Positions 25,404-33,844 of a stretch of 64,000 bases of DNA are shown piece by piece. Position 1 is the first letter of the stretch. Every line of letters starts with the position of its first letter. Under the pieces are notes generated by a model that saw only the letters and a program-made list of their open reading frames with translations, was not told the DNA's origin and did not search any database. This DNA is from CAVSUR01 sp052143655. Its GTDB lineage: Bacteria; Actinomycetota; Actinomycetes; Streptosporangiales; Streptosporangiaceae. The stretch spans positions 1 through 64,000 of the forward strand of contig JBKQSL010000149.1 of the NCBI GenBank assembly GCA_052143655.1, given 5' to 3'. The position numbers were made by a program, and so were the translations under genes.

Positions 25404-25479
25404 GCCGGCCCGCCCGCTGAGCCTGCCCGCTGAGCCTGCCCGCTGAGCCGGCGCGGCTGAGCCGGCGCCGCTGAGCCTG
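25396..25479 (+). repeat. 13-14-bp tandem repeats beginning at the HAD gene stop
   Basis: About six units of the CCCGCTGAGCC(T/G)G type; those at 25413-25425 and 25426-25438 are identical. The TGA of the first unit (25401-25403) is the HAD gene stop. Confidence 0.7.
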
Positions 25480-25580
25480 CCCGGCGTGGCCCTGGCGGTC
25501 ACAATCTGCTTGCAGCCTGTGCGACGATGAACAGAACAGCACAGCTGGCCGCGAACGGAAGCGGCCGCGAGGGAGGCACC

Positions 25581-26066
25581 ATGCCTGCCTGGGAAATAGC
25601 CGTCTGCGTCGCGCTGACGGCGGTCGGCCTGACATTGAGCTGGCTGACCTTGCGCCGGTCCGGGCCCCGGCGCGCGGTCCGGGTCGCGGCCTGGTCGCTG
25701 CTGCCACTGGCGGCCTATCTCACCGGGGCGCTGCCGCTGGTCGGCCGCATCGTGTCGGCGATCGTGCGGTTCGCCGGCTCGTTCGTCTTCTCGCCCCGGG
25801 CCTGGGCCGGGATCGCCGTGCTCGGCCTGATCGTAGTGATGTTCCTGGCCTCCGGCGGGCTGCCGGCCCGCAGCCGCCGCAAGGACAGGGGCAAGAGCCA
25901 GGGCCAGCAGGCCGTCGGCACCGCCCAGTCCGGCGCCCGCCCGGCGGTCCCCGCCGCCCCGGACAAGGCCAGGGCCTCCGGCAAGAGCCGCAAGGCCGCC
26001 GGGCCGGACCAGGACGAGGATTTCGCTGAGGTCGCTGAGATCCTCCGCCGCCGCGGCATCACCTAG
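25581..26066 (+). CDS. Small membrane protein of unknown function
   Basis: 161 residues. Three predicted transmembrane helices (about 3-20, 32-52 and 68-92, the last 'AGIAVLGLIVVMFLASGGL') are followed by a basic, Ala/Gln-rich cytosolic tail. It ends with an acidic patch, 'DQDEDFAEVAEILRRRGIT'. The start is the ATG after GAGGGAGG; upstream in-frame codons lack support. A short conserved C-terminal 'EDFAEVAEILRRRGI' recurs, as I recall, in actinobacterial proteins at this locus; no function is assigned. The last codons lie within the first unit of a 19-bp tandem repeat. Confidence 0.68.
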   Translation: MPAWEIAVCVALTAVGLTLSWLTLRRSGPRRAVRVAAWSLLPLAAYLTGALPLVGRIVSAIVRFAGSFVFSPRAWAGIAVLGLIVVMFLASGGLPARSRRKDRGKSQGQQAVGTAQSGARPAVPAAPDKARASGKSRKAAGPDQDEDFAEVAEILRRRGIT

Positions 26067-26151
26067 GGTCAGGCACATCACCTCAGGACAGCTGCATCAG
26101 CTGAGGTCCGCCGCATCAGCCGAGGTCAGCGGCATCACCTGAGGTCAGCCG
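26057..26151 (+). repeat. Five tandem copies of a 19-bp unit over a gene end
   Basis: Units start at 26057, 26076, 26095, 26114 and 26133, each exactly 19 bases beginning CATCA and mostly fitting CATCANCTGAGGTCAGCCG. The first unit carries the last codons and TAG stop of the membrane-protein gene. The rest of 26152-26356 shows no gene; it should hold the promoter of transporter 2. Confidence 0.8.
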
Positions 26152-26356
26152 CTAGCCGGGCAGGCAGTGACCGGGCAGTCGCGCACGGTAGCGAGACCGG
26201 GCGCTGGGCGCGCCGGTTGTCACAGCACGGTTGCGGTTCAATAAAACCTCTTGGTGCACGTCACCTGGCCAGTAGACAGTCACAGTCCAGTGCGTGTAGG
26301 TACGAAACATTCACCACCAGTGCGCCCAGGCGATGCCTGGGTTAGGAGGAGTGCGC

Positions 26357-28201
26357 ATGAGACCTCAACCGAAGCGGCTCGTGGCGCTGGCAGCCGCGCT
26401 GCTCACCGCAGCCGGCCTCGCTGCGTGCAGCAGCTCGTCGTCCGGCAGCAGCAGCTCGGCCAGCTCCGGCAAGCCGGTCTACGGCGGCACTCTGAACGTC
26501 GTCGCAGCGTCGGGGCCCGACCACATCGACACCGTGCCTGCCTACTACACCCCGGACTACATGCTGGAGCGCGCCTACGCGCGGCAGCTGCTGTCCTACC
26601 CGACCGGTGACGGCACCACCCTGACCAGCTCGGCCTGGACCAAGTCGACCACTCCCGTGGCGGACGCGGCGACGGTCGTGCCCTCGACCTCCAACGGCGG
26701 CATCACCAACGGCGGCAATACCTACATCTTCCACATCAAGTCCGGCGTGGACTGGAACACCAGCCCGGCCCGGCAGGTCACCGCGGATGACTTCATCCGC
26801 GAGTTCAAGGCCTTCTGCAACCCGGCACCCGGCGGCTTCGTCGGCAACATCGTCTACTTCGAGGCGACGATCACCGGGATGACGAGCTACTGCAACGCCG
26901 AGCAGGCGTACTTCAAGAACACCAAGGTGCACGCGGTCACGGCGGCCAACATCGCCAACTTCCAGAACAGCCACCCGATCTCCGGGCTGTCGGCGCCGAG
27001 CTCACTGGAGCTGAAGGTCACCCTGACCCACCCGGCCAGCGACTTCCTCAACATCATGGCGATGCCGTTCGCGTCGGCCCGCCCGGTCGAGTACGACAGC
27101 TACCTGCCCAACAGCCTGCAGCTCGACCAGCACACGATCTCCGACGGCCCGTACCAGATCAGCTCCTACGTCCCCGCCAAGTCGATCACCCTGGTCAAGA
27201 ACCCGGCGTGGAAGCAGTCCACCGACTCGATCCGGCACCAGTACGTGAGCAAGATCCAGGTCACGCTGGGCGTCAGCTCGGCCGCGACCCAGCTGGCTGA
27301 CATGCAGGCGGGGAGCCAGGACCTGCCGAACGACACGTCGATCAACCCGCCGTCCATCCCGCAGCTGGAAGCCAGCAAGAACCCGGACTTCACGATCTGG
27401 GCCTGGAACGACACCTTCCCCTACATGGCGCTGAACCTGCGCAGCCCGGACGCGAACCACGCGATGAGCAAGGTGGGCGTGCGGCAGGCCATCGAGTACG
27501 GCCTGGACAAGGTGGCGGTGCAGAAGGTCTTCGGCGGTCCGACGGTGACCTCGGTCATCAGCACGGTGATCCCGCCGGGCAACGTCGGCTACCAGAACTA
27601 CAACCTGTACCCGGATAACAACGGCAACGGCAACGCCTCGATGTGCAAGCAAACGCTCAGCAAGGCCGGCTACCCGAACGGCGTGACGCTGACCTACCTG
27701 TACCCGAACGACTCGGTCAACACCGCGGTGTTCACGGCCATCCAGGCCAGCCTGAAGAACTGCGGCATCACGCTGACCGGCAAGCCCGAGCCCGGCTCGA
27801 GCTTCTTCGTGGACCTCGGCAACGCGCCGGTCAACAACAAGCCCAACCAGTGGGACGCCGCATCCGGAGCGTGGATCCCGGACTGGTTCGGCAACAACGG
27901 CCGGACGATCGTCCCGCCGTTCTTCCAGACGGACTGTGTCGTCAACACGATCAACTACGGCTGCTACTCCAGCCCGCAGATGGACAGCCTGATCAAGCAG
28001 GCCGAGGCGGCGACCACCGTGTCGGCCGCGGGCGCCCTGTGGCACCAGGCCGACGAACTGGCCATGAAGCAGGCGCTGATCGTCCCGATCCAGTCGCAGA
28101 AGTTCCCGATGTTCCACAGCAAGCGGGTCGCGGGACCAGGTGACTTCTCGCCCACCATCGGCGACCCGGACGTCACCAACCTCTGGCTGACCAACGGCTG
28201 A
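26357..28201 (+). CDS. ABC transporter substrate-binding lipoprotein (family 5), system 2
   Basis: 614 residues. Lipoprotein signal with lipobox LAAC (Cys24) and a poly-Ser linker, then an SBP family 5 fold: 'GGTLNVVAASGPDHIDTVPAYYTPDYM', 'SGVDWNTSPARQVTADDFIREFKAFCNP' and 'KVGVRQAIEYGLDKVAVQKVFGG'. The ligand is probably a peptide or cationic small molecule; identity cannot be read. AGGAGGA precedes the ATG. First gene of a five-gene operon in the order binding protein, ATPase, ATPase, permease, permease, different from system 1. Confidence 0.9.
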   Translation: MRPQPKRLVALAAALLTAAGLAACSSSSSGSSSSASSGKPVYGGTLNVVAASGPDHIDTVPAYYTPDYMLERAYARQLLSYPTGDGTTLTSSAWTKSTTPVADAATVVPSTSNGGITNGGNTYIFHIKSGVDWNTSPARQVTADDFIREFKAFCNPAPGGFVGNIVYFEATITGMTSYCNAEQAYFKNTKVHAVTAANIANFQNSHPISGLSAPSSLELKVTLTHPASDFLNIMAMPFASARPVEYDSYLPNSLQLDQHTISDGPYQISSYVPAKSITLVKNPAWKQSTDSIRHQYVSKIQVTLGVSSAATQLADMQAGSQDLPNDTSINPPSIPQLEASKNPDFTIWAWNDTFPYMALNLRSPDANHAMSKVGVRQAIEYGLDKVAVQKVFGGPTVTSVISTVIPPGNVGYQNYNLYPDNNGNGNASMCKQTLSKAGYPNGVTLTYLYPNDSVNTAVFTAIQASLKNCGITLTGKPEPGSSFFVDLGNAPVNNKPNQWDAASGAWIPDWFGNNGRTIVPPFFQTDCVVNTINYGCYSSPQMDSLIKQAEAATTVSAAGALWHQADELAMKQALIVPIQSQKFPMFHSKRVAGPGDFSPTIGDPDVTNLWLTNG

Positions 28202-28285
28202 GGCACGGCGGTGGGCCTGGCGTGGTGATCGGCGCCTGGTTATAGTTCGAGCACATATCGGCTGGTGGCTGGAAGGGCGGGATGT

Positions 28286-29380
28286 GTGGCACTGCTCGAG
28301 GTGACCGACCTGCGAGTCAGCTTCCCCACCGCGGACGGAGTCGTCCAGGCCGTCCGCGGTGTGTCCTTCACCGTCGAGCCCGGGCGCACGCTGGGCATTG
28401 TCGGTGAATCCGGCAGCGGCAAGACGGTCCTCACCCAGACCCTGCTGCGGCTCACCCCGGGCGGTGACATCAGCGGCAAGGCCCTCTTCGAGGGCACCGA
28501 CCTGCTGAGCCTGCGCCCGGACCAGATCCGCAAGATCCGCGGTGCCCAGATCGCGGTCATCTTCCAGGACCCGCTGACCAGCCTGCACCCGCTGTACCGG
28601 GTCGGCTGGCAGATTGGCGAGATGATCCGGGCGCACGACAAGTCCGTCTCGAAGAAGCAGGCCCGGGAGCGGGCCATCGAGCTGCTCGGCCGGGTCGGGA
28701 TCCCGCAGCCGCAGCGGCGGGTCGATGACTACCCGCACCAGTTCTCCGGCGGCATGCGGCAGCGGGCGATGATCGCGATGGCGCTGTCGCTGTCCCCGAA
28801 GCTGATCATCGCCGACGAGCCGACCACGGCGCTGGACGCCACCGTCCAGGCGCAGATCCTGGACCTGCTGCTGGACCTGCAGCGCGACTTCAGCACGGCG
28901 CTCATCATGATCACCCATGACCTGGGCGTCGTCGCCGACATCGCCGACGACGTCATGGTGATGTACGCCGGCCGGGCCGCGGAGAAGGCCAGCAAGCACC
29001 AGATCTTCTACGAGCCGCATCACCCCTACACCAAGGGGCTGCTGGAGTCGATCCCGAACAGCACCGCGGCCGCCGGGCGGCTCAAGCCGATCACCGGGCA
29101 GCCGCCCAGCCTGATCAGCCTGCCGCGGGGCTGCAAGTTCCACCCGCGGTGCACCTACGTGATGGACCGCTGCCTCGCCGAGGAGCCGATGCTGCACGCC
29201 GTCGGCGGCACTGACCAGCACACGTCGGCTTGCTGGCTGCCCGCGACCGCGGCGGGCCTCGGCAGCGATGCGGAGGAGCAGCGGCGCACCCTGGTGGCCA
29301 GCAGCCGGCACGGCAAGGCGGCCGAGGTCGCCGAGAGCATCGCGGCAAGCCCCGAGGCCGAGGGAAGCGTGATCGGATGA
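28286..29380 (+). CDS. Peptide ABC transporter ATPase, OppD/DppD type
   Basis: 364 residues from GTG 28286. Walker A GESGSGKT, signature FSGGMRQR, Walker B LIIADEPTTALD, H-loop 'MITHDLGVVA', then the Opp C-terminal Cys cluster 'GCKFHPRCTYVMDRC'. An in-frame GTG 7 codons upstream is the alternative start. Stop and next start overlap as ATGA, indicating coupling with the second ATPase. Confidence 0.9.
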   Translation: MALLEVTDLRVSFPTADGVVQAVRGVSFTVEPGRTLGIVGESGSGKTVLTQTLLRLTPGGDISGKALFEGTDLLSLRPDQIRKIRGAQIAVIFQDPLTSLHPLYRVGWQIGEMIRAHDKSVSKKQARERAIELLGRVGIPQPQRRVDDYPHQFSGGMRQRAMIAMALSLSPKLIIADEPTTALDATVQAQILDLLLDLQRDFSTALIMITHDLGVVADIADDVMVMYAGRAAEKASKHQIFYEPHHPYTKGLLESIPNSTAAAGRLKPITGQPPSLISLPRGCKFHPRCTYVMDRCLAEEPMLHAVGGTDQHTSACWLPATAAGLGSDAEEQRRTLVASSRHGKAAEVAESIAASPEAEGSVIG

Positions 29381-30465
29381 GTGAGACGCTGCCGCGCGAG
29401 CCGGCCGACGTCGCCGGCGGCGGCGCGCAGCCGGACGGCGACGTCCTGGTCCGGGTCGACAACCTGGTCAAGCACTTCCCCGTGCAGACCTCCGGGTTCC
29501 TGCGCCGCACCGTGGGCCAGGTCCAGGCCGTCGACGGCGTCTCACTGGAGATCCACCGGGGCAAGACCGTCGGCCTGGTCGGCGAGACCGGCTGCGGCAA
29601 GTCCACCCTGGCCCGGTGCATCGCGGGGCTGATCCCGGCGACCTCCGGCAAGGTCATCTTCGACGGGCACGACATCACGAACCTGCCGCGGCGGACCATG
29701 CGCCCGTACCGGCGGCAGATCCAGATGATCTTCCAGGATCCGTACGGCTCGCTGAACCCGCGCCGCCGGGTCGGCTCGATCATCGGCGACCCGTTCGCCA
29801 TTCACAAGACCGCGGCCGGCGCCGAGCGCAAGCGCCAGGTCCAGGAGCTGATGGAGCGGGTCGGGCTGAACCCGGAGCACTTCAACCGGTTCCCGGCCGA
29901 GTTCTCCGGCGGCCAGCGGCAGCGGATCGGCGTGGCCAGGGCGCTGGCGCTGCGGCCCAAGCTGATCATCTGCGACGAGCCAGTGTCCGCCCTGGACGTG
30001 TCGATCCAGGCGCAGGTGCTCAACCTGCTCGCCGACCTGCAGTCCGAGTTCAGCCTGTCCTACCTGTTCATCGCGCACGACCTGGAAGTGGTGCGGCACG
30101 TCAGCCACACCGTGACGGTGATGTACCTGGGCCGGGTAGCCGAGTCCGGGCCCAGGACGCCGGTGTACGACACGCCCCGTCATCCCTACACGACGGCGCT
30201 GCTGTCCGCGGCGCCCGCCGCCGACCCGGACGCGGCCGCGGCCCGGCAGCGGATCATCCTGACCGGCGACGTGCCCTCGCCGATCAACCCGCCGAGCGGC
30301 TGCCGGTTCCACCCGCGCTGCCCCAAGGCGGCTGACCTGTGCAGCCACGAGGAACCGGTGCTGGAGGCCCAGGCGGGCGACCCGCCCGACCACCTGACCG
30401 CCTGCCATTTCCCCGTGGCAGCCGGCGAGGTCCTGGCCCGCGCGGGCAGGAGGGATTCAGCGTGA
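29377..30465 (+). CDS. Peptide ABC transporter ATPase, OppF/DppF type
   Basis: 362 residues. Walker A GETGCGKS, signature FSGGQRQR, Walker B LIICDEPVSALD, H-loop 'IAHDLEVVRH' and C-terminal 'GCRFHPRCPKAADLC'. The 'FPVQTSGFLRRTVGQVQAVDGVSLEI' insert before Walker A is typical of DppF. Overlaps OppD by 4 bp (ATGA) and the following permease by 4 bp (GTGA). Confidence 0.9.
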   Translation: MSETLPREPADVAGGGAQPDGDVLVRVDNLVKHFPVQTSGFLRRTVGQVQAVDGVSLEIHRGKTVGLVGETGCGKSTLARCIAGLIPATSGKVIFDGHDITNLPRRTMRPYRRQIQMIFQDPYGSLNPRRRVGSIIGDPFAIHKTAAGAERKRQVQELMERVGLNPEHFNRFPAEFSGGQRQRIGVARALALRPKLIICDEPVSALDVSIQAQVLNLLADLQSEFSLSYLFIAHDLEVVRHVSHTVTVMYLGRVAESGPRTPVYDTPRHPYTTALLSAAPAADPDAAAARQRIILTGDVPSPINPPSGCRFHPRCPKAADLCSHEEPVLEAQAGDPPDHLTACHFPVAAGEVLARAGRRDSA

Positions 30466-31505
30466 GCATCGCCACCGAGTTCGAGACCCAGGCGCACGGC
30501 ACCGAGGAGGGCTCCGAGCAGGCGATCGAGGGCCGCAGCCAGTGGCACCTCACCTGGCGCCGGCTGCGCCACGACAAGGTCGCGGTGGCATCGATGATCG
30601 TCATCGTGGTGATCGCCCTGGCCGCGATCTTCGCGCCGGTGTTCGTTCACCTGACCGGGCACCCGCCGGCCACCACCTACCCGATCACCGGCACGACCTC
30701 GGCGGGCCTGCCGGTGGGGCCGGGCACGCACGGGTTCTGGCTCGGCACCGACGACGTCGGCCGTGACCTGTTCATCCGGATCCTCTACGGGGCCCGCATC
30801 TCGCTGTTCGTGGGCGTGGTCACCACGCTGATCGCCGCCGTGGCCGGCGTGACGATCGGGATGATCTCGGGCTACTTCGGCGGCGTCGTGGACGCGGTGC
30901 TGGCCCGGTTCATCGACGCGGTGCTGGCGTTCCCGTACGTGGTCCTGGCGCTCGCGCTCGCCGTGGTGATCGGGCCGAGCCTGCCGGTGATCATCGGCGT
31001 GATCTCGTTCTTCTCCTGGGCGGCCATCTCCCGGATCGTCCGCGGCCAGACTCTGTCGCTGAAGGAGAAGGAGTACGTCGAGGCGGCCAGGTCACTGGGC
31101 GCCGGGCCGTGGCGGATCATGTTCATCGACATCCTGCCCAACCTGCTCGCCCCGGTCCTGGTGCTGTCAACGCTGGCGATCCCGGCGGCGATCGTGTTCG
31201 AGGCGACGCTGTCATTCCTCGGCCTCGGCATCCAGGAGCCCACCGCGAGCTGGGGGAACATCCTCGCCGAAGCCGGGAACTACTACCAGGAAGCCTGGTG
31301 GTACGTGGTCTTCCCGGCGCTGGCGCTGCTCATCACTACGCTGGCCTTCAACCTGCTGGGCGATGGCATCCGGGACGCCATGGACCCGCGCACCGAGCGG
31401 CTGTTCGCGGCCCGGCGCAAGCGCAAGGACCGGCCCGGGCCCGCGGCCGATGAGGGCATCGGGATGGCCTCATCGGCGGCCACCGGCGGCGGAACGGCGG
31501 GCTGA
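30462..31505 (+). CDS. ABC transporter permease, OppC/DppC type, system 2
   Basis: 347 residues. 'WRRLRHDKVAVASMIVIVVIALAAIFAP' is the OppC N-terminus. 'FWLGTDDVGRDLFIRILYGARISLFVG' is the canonical DppC motif, intact here unlike system 1. EAA loop 'KEYVEAARSLGAGPWRIMFIDILPNLL'. The C-terminus is a charged tail. GTG start overlaps the ATPase stop as GTGA, with GCAGGAGG upstream. Confidence 0.9.
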   Translation: MSIATEFETQAHGTEEGSEQAIEGRSQWHLTWRRLRHDKVAVASMIVIVVIALAAIFAPVFVHLTGHPPATTYPITGTTSAGLPVGPGTHGFWLGTDDVGRDLFIRILYGARISLFVGVVTTLIAAVAGVTIGMISGYFGGVVDAVLARFIDAVLAFPYVVLALALAVVIGPSLPVIIGVISFFSWAAISRIVRGQTLSLKEKEYVEAARSLGAGPWRIMFIDILPNLLAPVLVLSTLAIPAAIVFEATLSFLGLGIQEPTASWGNILAEAGNYYQEAWWYVVFPALALLITTLAFNLLGDGIRDAMDPRTERLFAARRKRKDRPGPAADEGIGMASSAATGGGTAG

Positions 31506-31511
31506 CCGGCA

Positions 31512-32477
31512 ATGCAGATAATCCGCTTCCTGATCCGCCGGATCATCACCGGCGTCATCGTGCTGTGGCTGGTCGCCACCGCCACGTTCCTGCTGTTCTT
31601 CGCCCGCCCGGTGGACACGGTGGCCCGGCAGCTGGCAGGCCGCGCCGCATCCCCGGCGGTCATCCAGAACGTCATCAACCAGCTCGGCCTTAACCAGCCC
31701 ATCGCCGTGCAGTACTGGCATTTCCTCGACAAGCTGCTGCACGGCAACCTGGGCTACTCCTACTACAACGGCGAGTCCGTCAACACGATCGTCAAGCAGG
31801 ACCTGCCGGTGACCGCCTCGGTGGTGGTCGGCGGCTTGGTGCTCTGGCTGATCGTGGGCCTGCTGGTCGGCATCCTTTCCGCCACCAGGGCGCGCACCCT
31901 GTTCGACCGGCTCGCCACCGTGTTCGTGCTGGCCGGCATCTCGATGCCGGTATTCGTGCTCGGCGAGCTGCTCCTGCTGCTGGTGTTCCTGCCGCTGAAC
32001 CAGCACGGCTTCACCTGGATCCAGGACGGCTACGCGGGCCTGTCGGGCGGGTTCGTGCCCTGGATGGGGCACATGATCCTGCCCTGGATCACGCTGGCGA
32101 CCGTGCAGGCGGCGATCTACACCCGGCTGTCGCGCAGCTCGCTGCTCGACACGCTCGGCGAGGACTACATCCGCACCGCGCGGGCCAAGGGCCTGACCGA
32201 GCGGCGGGTCATCTACCGGCACGGCGTGCGCGCCGCCATGACCCCGGTGGTCTCCCAGCTGGGCATCGACGTCGGCGCGCTGCTCGGCGGCGTGGTCGTG
32301 GTGGAGACCGTGTTCGGCCTCGGCGGGCTGGGCCAGACCTCGGTCGAGGCCATCGACACCGACAACCTGCCGGTGATCATCGGCTTCGTGATCCTGGCGG
32401 CAGCGTTCGTGGTCGTGGCCAACATCATCGTGGACCTGTGCTACGCGCTCCTGGACCCGCGGGTGCGGATCAGCTGA
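31512..32477 (+). CDS. ABC transporter permease, OppB/DppB type, system 2
   Basis: 321 residues starting 'MQIIRFLIRRIITGVIVLWLVATATFLLFF', a DppB-like first helix; 'ARPVDTVARQLAGRAASP' replaces the usual PGDP segment. EAA loop 'YIRTARAKGLTERRVIYRHGVRAAM'. It is the last gene of the operon, six bases after OppC. A 12-bp hairpin spans its stop codon. Confidence 0.88.
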   Translation: MQIIRFLIRRIITGVIVLWLVATATFLLFFARPVDTVARQLAGRAASPAVIQNVINQLGLNQPIAVQYWHFLDKLLHGNLGYSYYNGESVNTIVKQDLPVTASVVVGGLVLWLIVGLLVGILSATRARTLFDRLATVFVLAGISMPVFVLGELLLLLVFLPLNQHGFTWIQDGYAGLSGGFVPWMGHMILPWITLATVQAAIYTRLSRSSLLDTLGEDYIRTARAKGLTERRVIYRHGVRAAMTPVVSQLGIDVGALLGGVVVVETVFGLGGLGQTSVEAIDTDNLPVIIGFVILAAAFVVVANIIVDLCYALLDPRVRIS

Positions 32478-32490
32478 GCCGCACCCGCGG
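32457..32490 (+). terminator. Hairpin spanning the stop of transporter 2 operon
   Basis: Perfect 12-bp stem CCGCGGGTGCGG / CCGCACCCGCGG with a 10-base loop that contains the TGA. Convergent with the RecB-like gene, so it may act in both directions. Confidence 0.6.
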
Positions 32491-32510
32491 CCGCCGGCTC
32501 GGCGGCTGCG

Positions 32511-33449
32511 TTACGCCGACCCGGCTGCCGCGTGCTCGGCCACGGCAGGCTCAGCAGCCGCCGGCCCGGCCGGGGCCCGCTGGGCGGGCACCGCTGGCAG
32601 CGGCGGCGGGGTCCCGCCGAAGGCCGGGCACAACGCCTGATGCGCGCACCAGCCGCACAGGCGGCTCGGCCGCGGACGCCAGTCCCCGGCCTGCCGGGCC
32701 CGCTCGATGGCCTGCCACAGCGCATTGATCTTCCGCTCGGTGGCGGTCAGGTCGGCCTCGTCCGGCGCGTACCGCACGATCTCGCCATTGCCCAGGTACA
32801 TGAGCTGGAGCAGGCGCGGCACCGTGCCCTGGGTCCGCCACATCACCAGCGCATAGAACTTCATCTGGAACAGCGCGCGGGCCTCGAACTCCTCCCTCGG
32901 CGCGGTGCCGGTCTTGTAGTCGACGATCCGGATCTCGCCGGTCGGCGCGATGTCGAGCCGGTCGATGTAACCCCGCAGCGTCAGCCCGGAATCGAGCGCG
33001 ACCTGCACGGACAGCTCGCGGTGGGCGGGCTCCAGCCGGGTCGGGTCCTCCAGGGTGAAGTAGCGGTCCAGCATGGCCGTGGCCTCGGCGAGCCAGGTCG
33101 CGCGCTCGCCGTCGTCGGCGAACAGCCCGGCCAGTTCCGGCTCCTCGGACACCAGCCGGTCCCACTGCGGCGTGAGCAGGGCGTGCGCTGCCTGCGGGGT
33201 GCGCCGGGCCGCGGGCTCGTCGAAGAGCCGCTCCAGCACCGCGTGCACGAGCGTGCCGCGTGCTGCCGCCGGGCTCGGCGGCTCGGGCAGCCGGTCGATG
33301 ACCCGGTACCGGTACAGCAGCGGGCAGGTCATGAAGTCGCCGGCCCGGGACGGGGAGAGCGACCGGGCCGGCCCGCTCCAGGCATCGGCCTGCCGCCCAG
33401 CGGGCTTGCCGCCGTCGGCACCGGATTCGGCCGCCTGCGTTTCACTCAT
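32511..33449 (-). CDS. RecB-like PD-(D/E)XK nuclease with Fe-S cluster motif
   Basis: 312 residues. 'LSPSRAGDFMTCPLLYRYRVIDRLPEPP' (first cluster Cys42), 'ARGTLVHAVLERLF' (conserved His), the nuclease core 'GEIRIVDYKTG' (Asp and Lys of DxnExK), 'QMKFYALVMW', and a C-terminal 'RLCGWCAHQALCPAF' giving three more Cys for a 4Fe-4S cluster, as in AddB and Cas4. No CRISPR array is present. In actinomycetes this gene is conserved beside the site-2 protease and trmI, so a DNA repair role is likely. The start is ATG 33449; 26 codons of upstream frame overlap a hairpin. Confidence 0.85.
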   Translation of the reverse strand: MSETQAAESGADGGKPAGRQADAWSGPARSLSPSRAGDFMTCPLLYRYRVIDRLPEPPSPAAARGTLVHAVLERLFDEPAARRTPQAAHALLTPQWDRLVSEEPELAGLFADDGERATWLAEATAMLDRYFTLEDPTRLEPAHRELSVQVALDSGLTLRGYIDRLDIAPTGEIRIVDYKTGTAPREEFEARALFQMKFYALVMWRTQGTVPRLLQLMYLGNGEIVRYAPDEADLTATERKINALWQAIERARQAGDWRPRPSRLCGWCAHQALCPAFGGTPPPLPAVPAQRAPAGPAAAEPAVAEHAAAGSA

Positions 33450-33456
33450 GAGAAAT

Positions 33457-33500
33457 GCGGCGTGGAGGCCTCCGCCGTCAGGCGGGGGAGGAAACGCCGC
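33457..33500. repeat. Compound hairpin upstream of the nuclease gene
   Basis: Outer arms GCGGCGT / ACGCCGC enclose an 8-bp stem CCTCCGCC / GGCGGGGG (one T-G pair) with a GTCA loop, followed by AGGAAACG. The form resembles the final hairpin of the TnpB-type end at 33645, so it may be a related transposon end, or a leader structure of the nuclease mRNA. Confidence 0.4.
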
Positions 33501-33541
33501 TCCCTCCCTCCAAGGATTGGCTTGCAAACGGACGTCCTAGC

Positions 33542-33674
33542 ATGTGCGGGGTGGCCTGTGGAGCTGGCGTAAGACCTCAACGAGAGTCCTCTCTGCGGGG
33601 CGGCCGGCCGTGAAGCAGGAAAACCAGCGGGTCACCGCTGGAATCCCCCTCCTTCAGGAGGGGGAGGATGTCAA
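33542..33674 (+). mobile_element. Remnant of an IS200/IS605 (IS1341-type) right end with TnpB C-terminal tail
   Basis: In one frame 33542-33603 reads 'MCGVACGAGVRPQRESSLRGGRP' then stops. The next frame continues 'VKQENQRVTAGIPLLQEGEDVN'. The two joined parts resemble the C-terminal tails of actinobacterial TnpB proteins, interrupted by a frameshift. The DNA also carries the two hairpins expected at the TnpB right end, at 33624-33641 and 33645-33664, then AGGATGTCAA. No transposase core, tnpA or TnpB RuvC domain remains. Assignment is by remembered resemblance. Confidence 0.62.
33624..33674 (+). ncRNA. Possible orphan omegaRNA scaffold (TnpB guide RNA 3' part)
   Basis: Hairpin CCAGCGG-GTCA-CCGCTGG (33624-33641), then CCCCCTCC-TTCA-GGAGGGGG (33645-33664), then AGGATGTCAA. 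TnpB guide RNAs are transcribed across this kind of right end, with the guide taken from the flanking bases (here from 33675). Without a nearby TnpB it is either inert or used in trans. Confidence 0.4.
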
Positions 33675-33844
33675 TCCACGCACACTAAGCCACTGTGCCG
33701 ACAGTTACCCGGCATTGGCGGGCGCCGGGCCGGATGAGCCGCGATGAACCGGGATCAGCCGCCCATGACCCGCCGGGCACGCCGGTCTGCGGCCACGGCC
33801 CGGCGCGCAAGCGGCCAGGGCGGCGCAGCACGTAGCATCAAGGC

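Noticed and set aside
32511..33449. Cas4-like nuclease suggesting a CRISPR system
   Set aside because: The Fe-S nuclease motif is shared by housekeeping RecB-like proteins at this locus. No repeat-spacer array or other cas gene is present.
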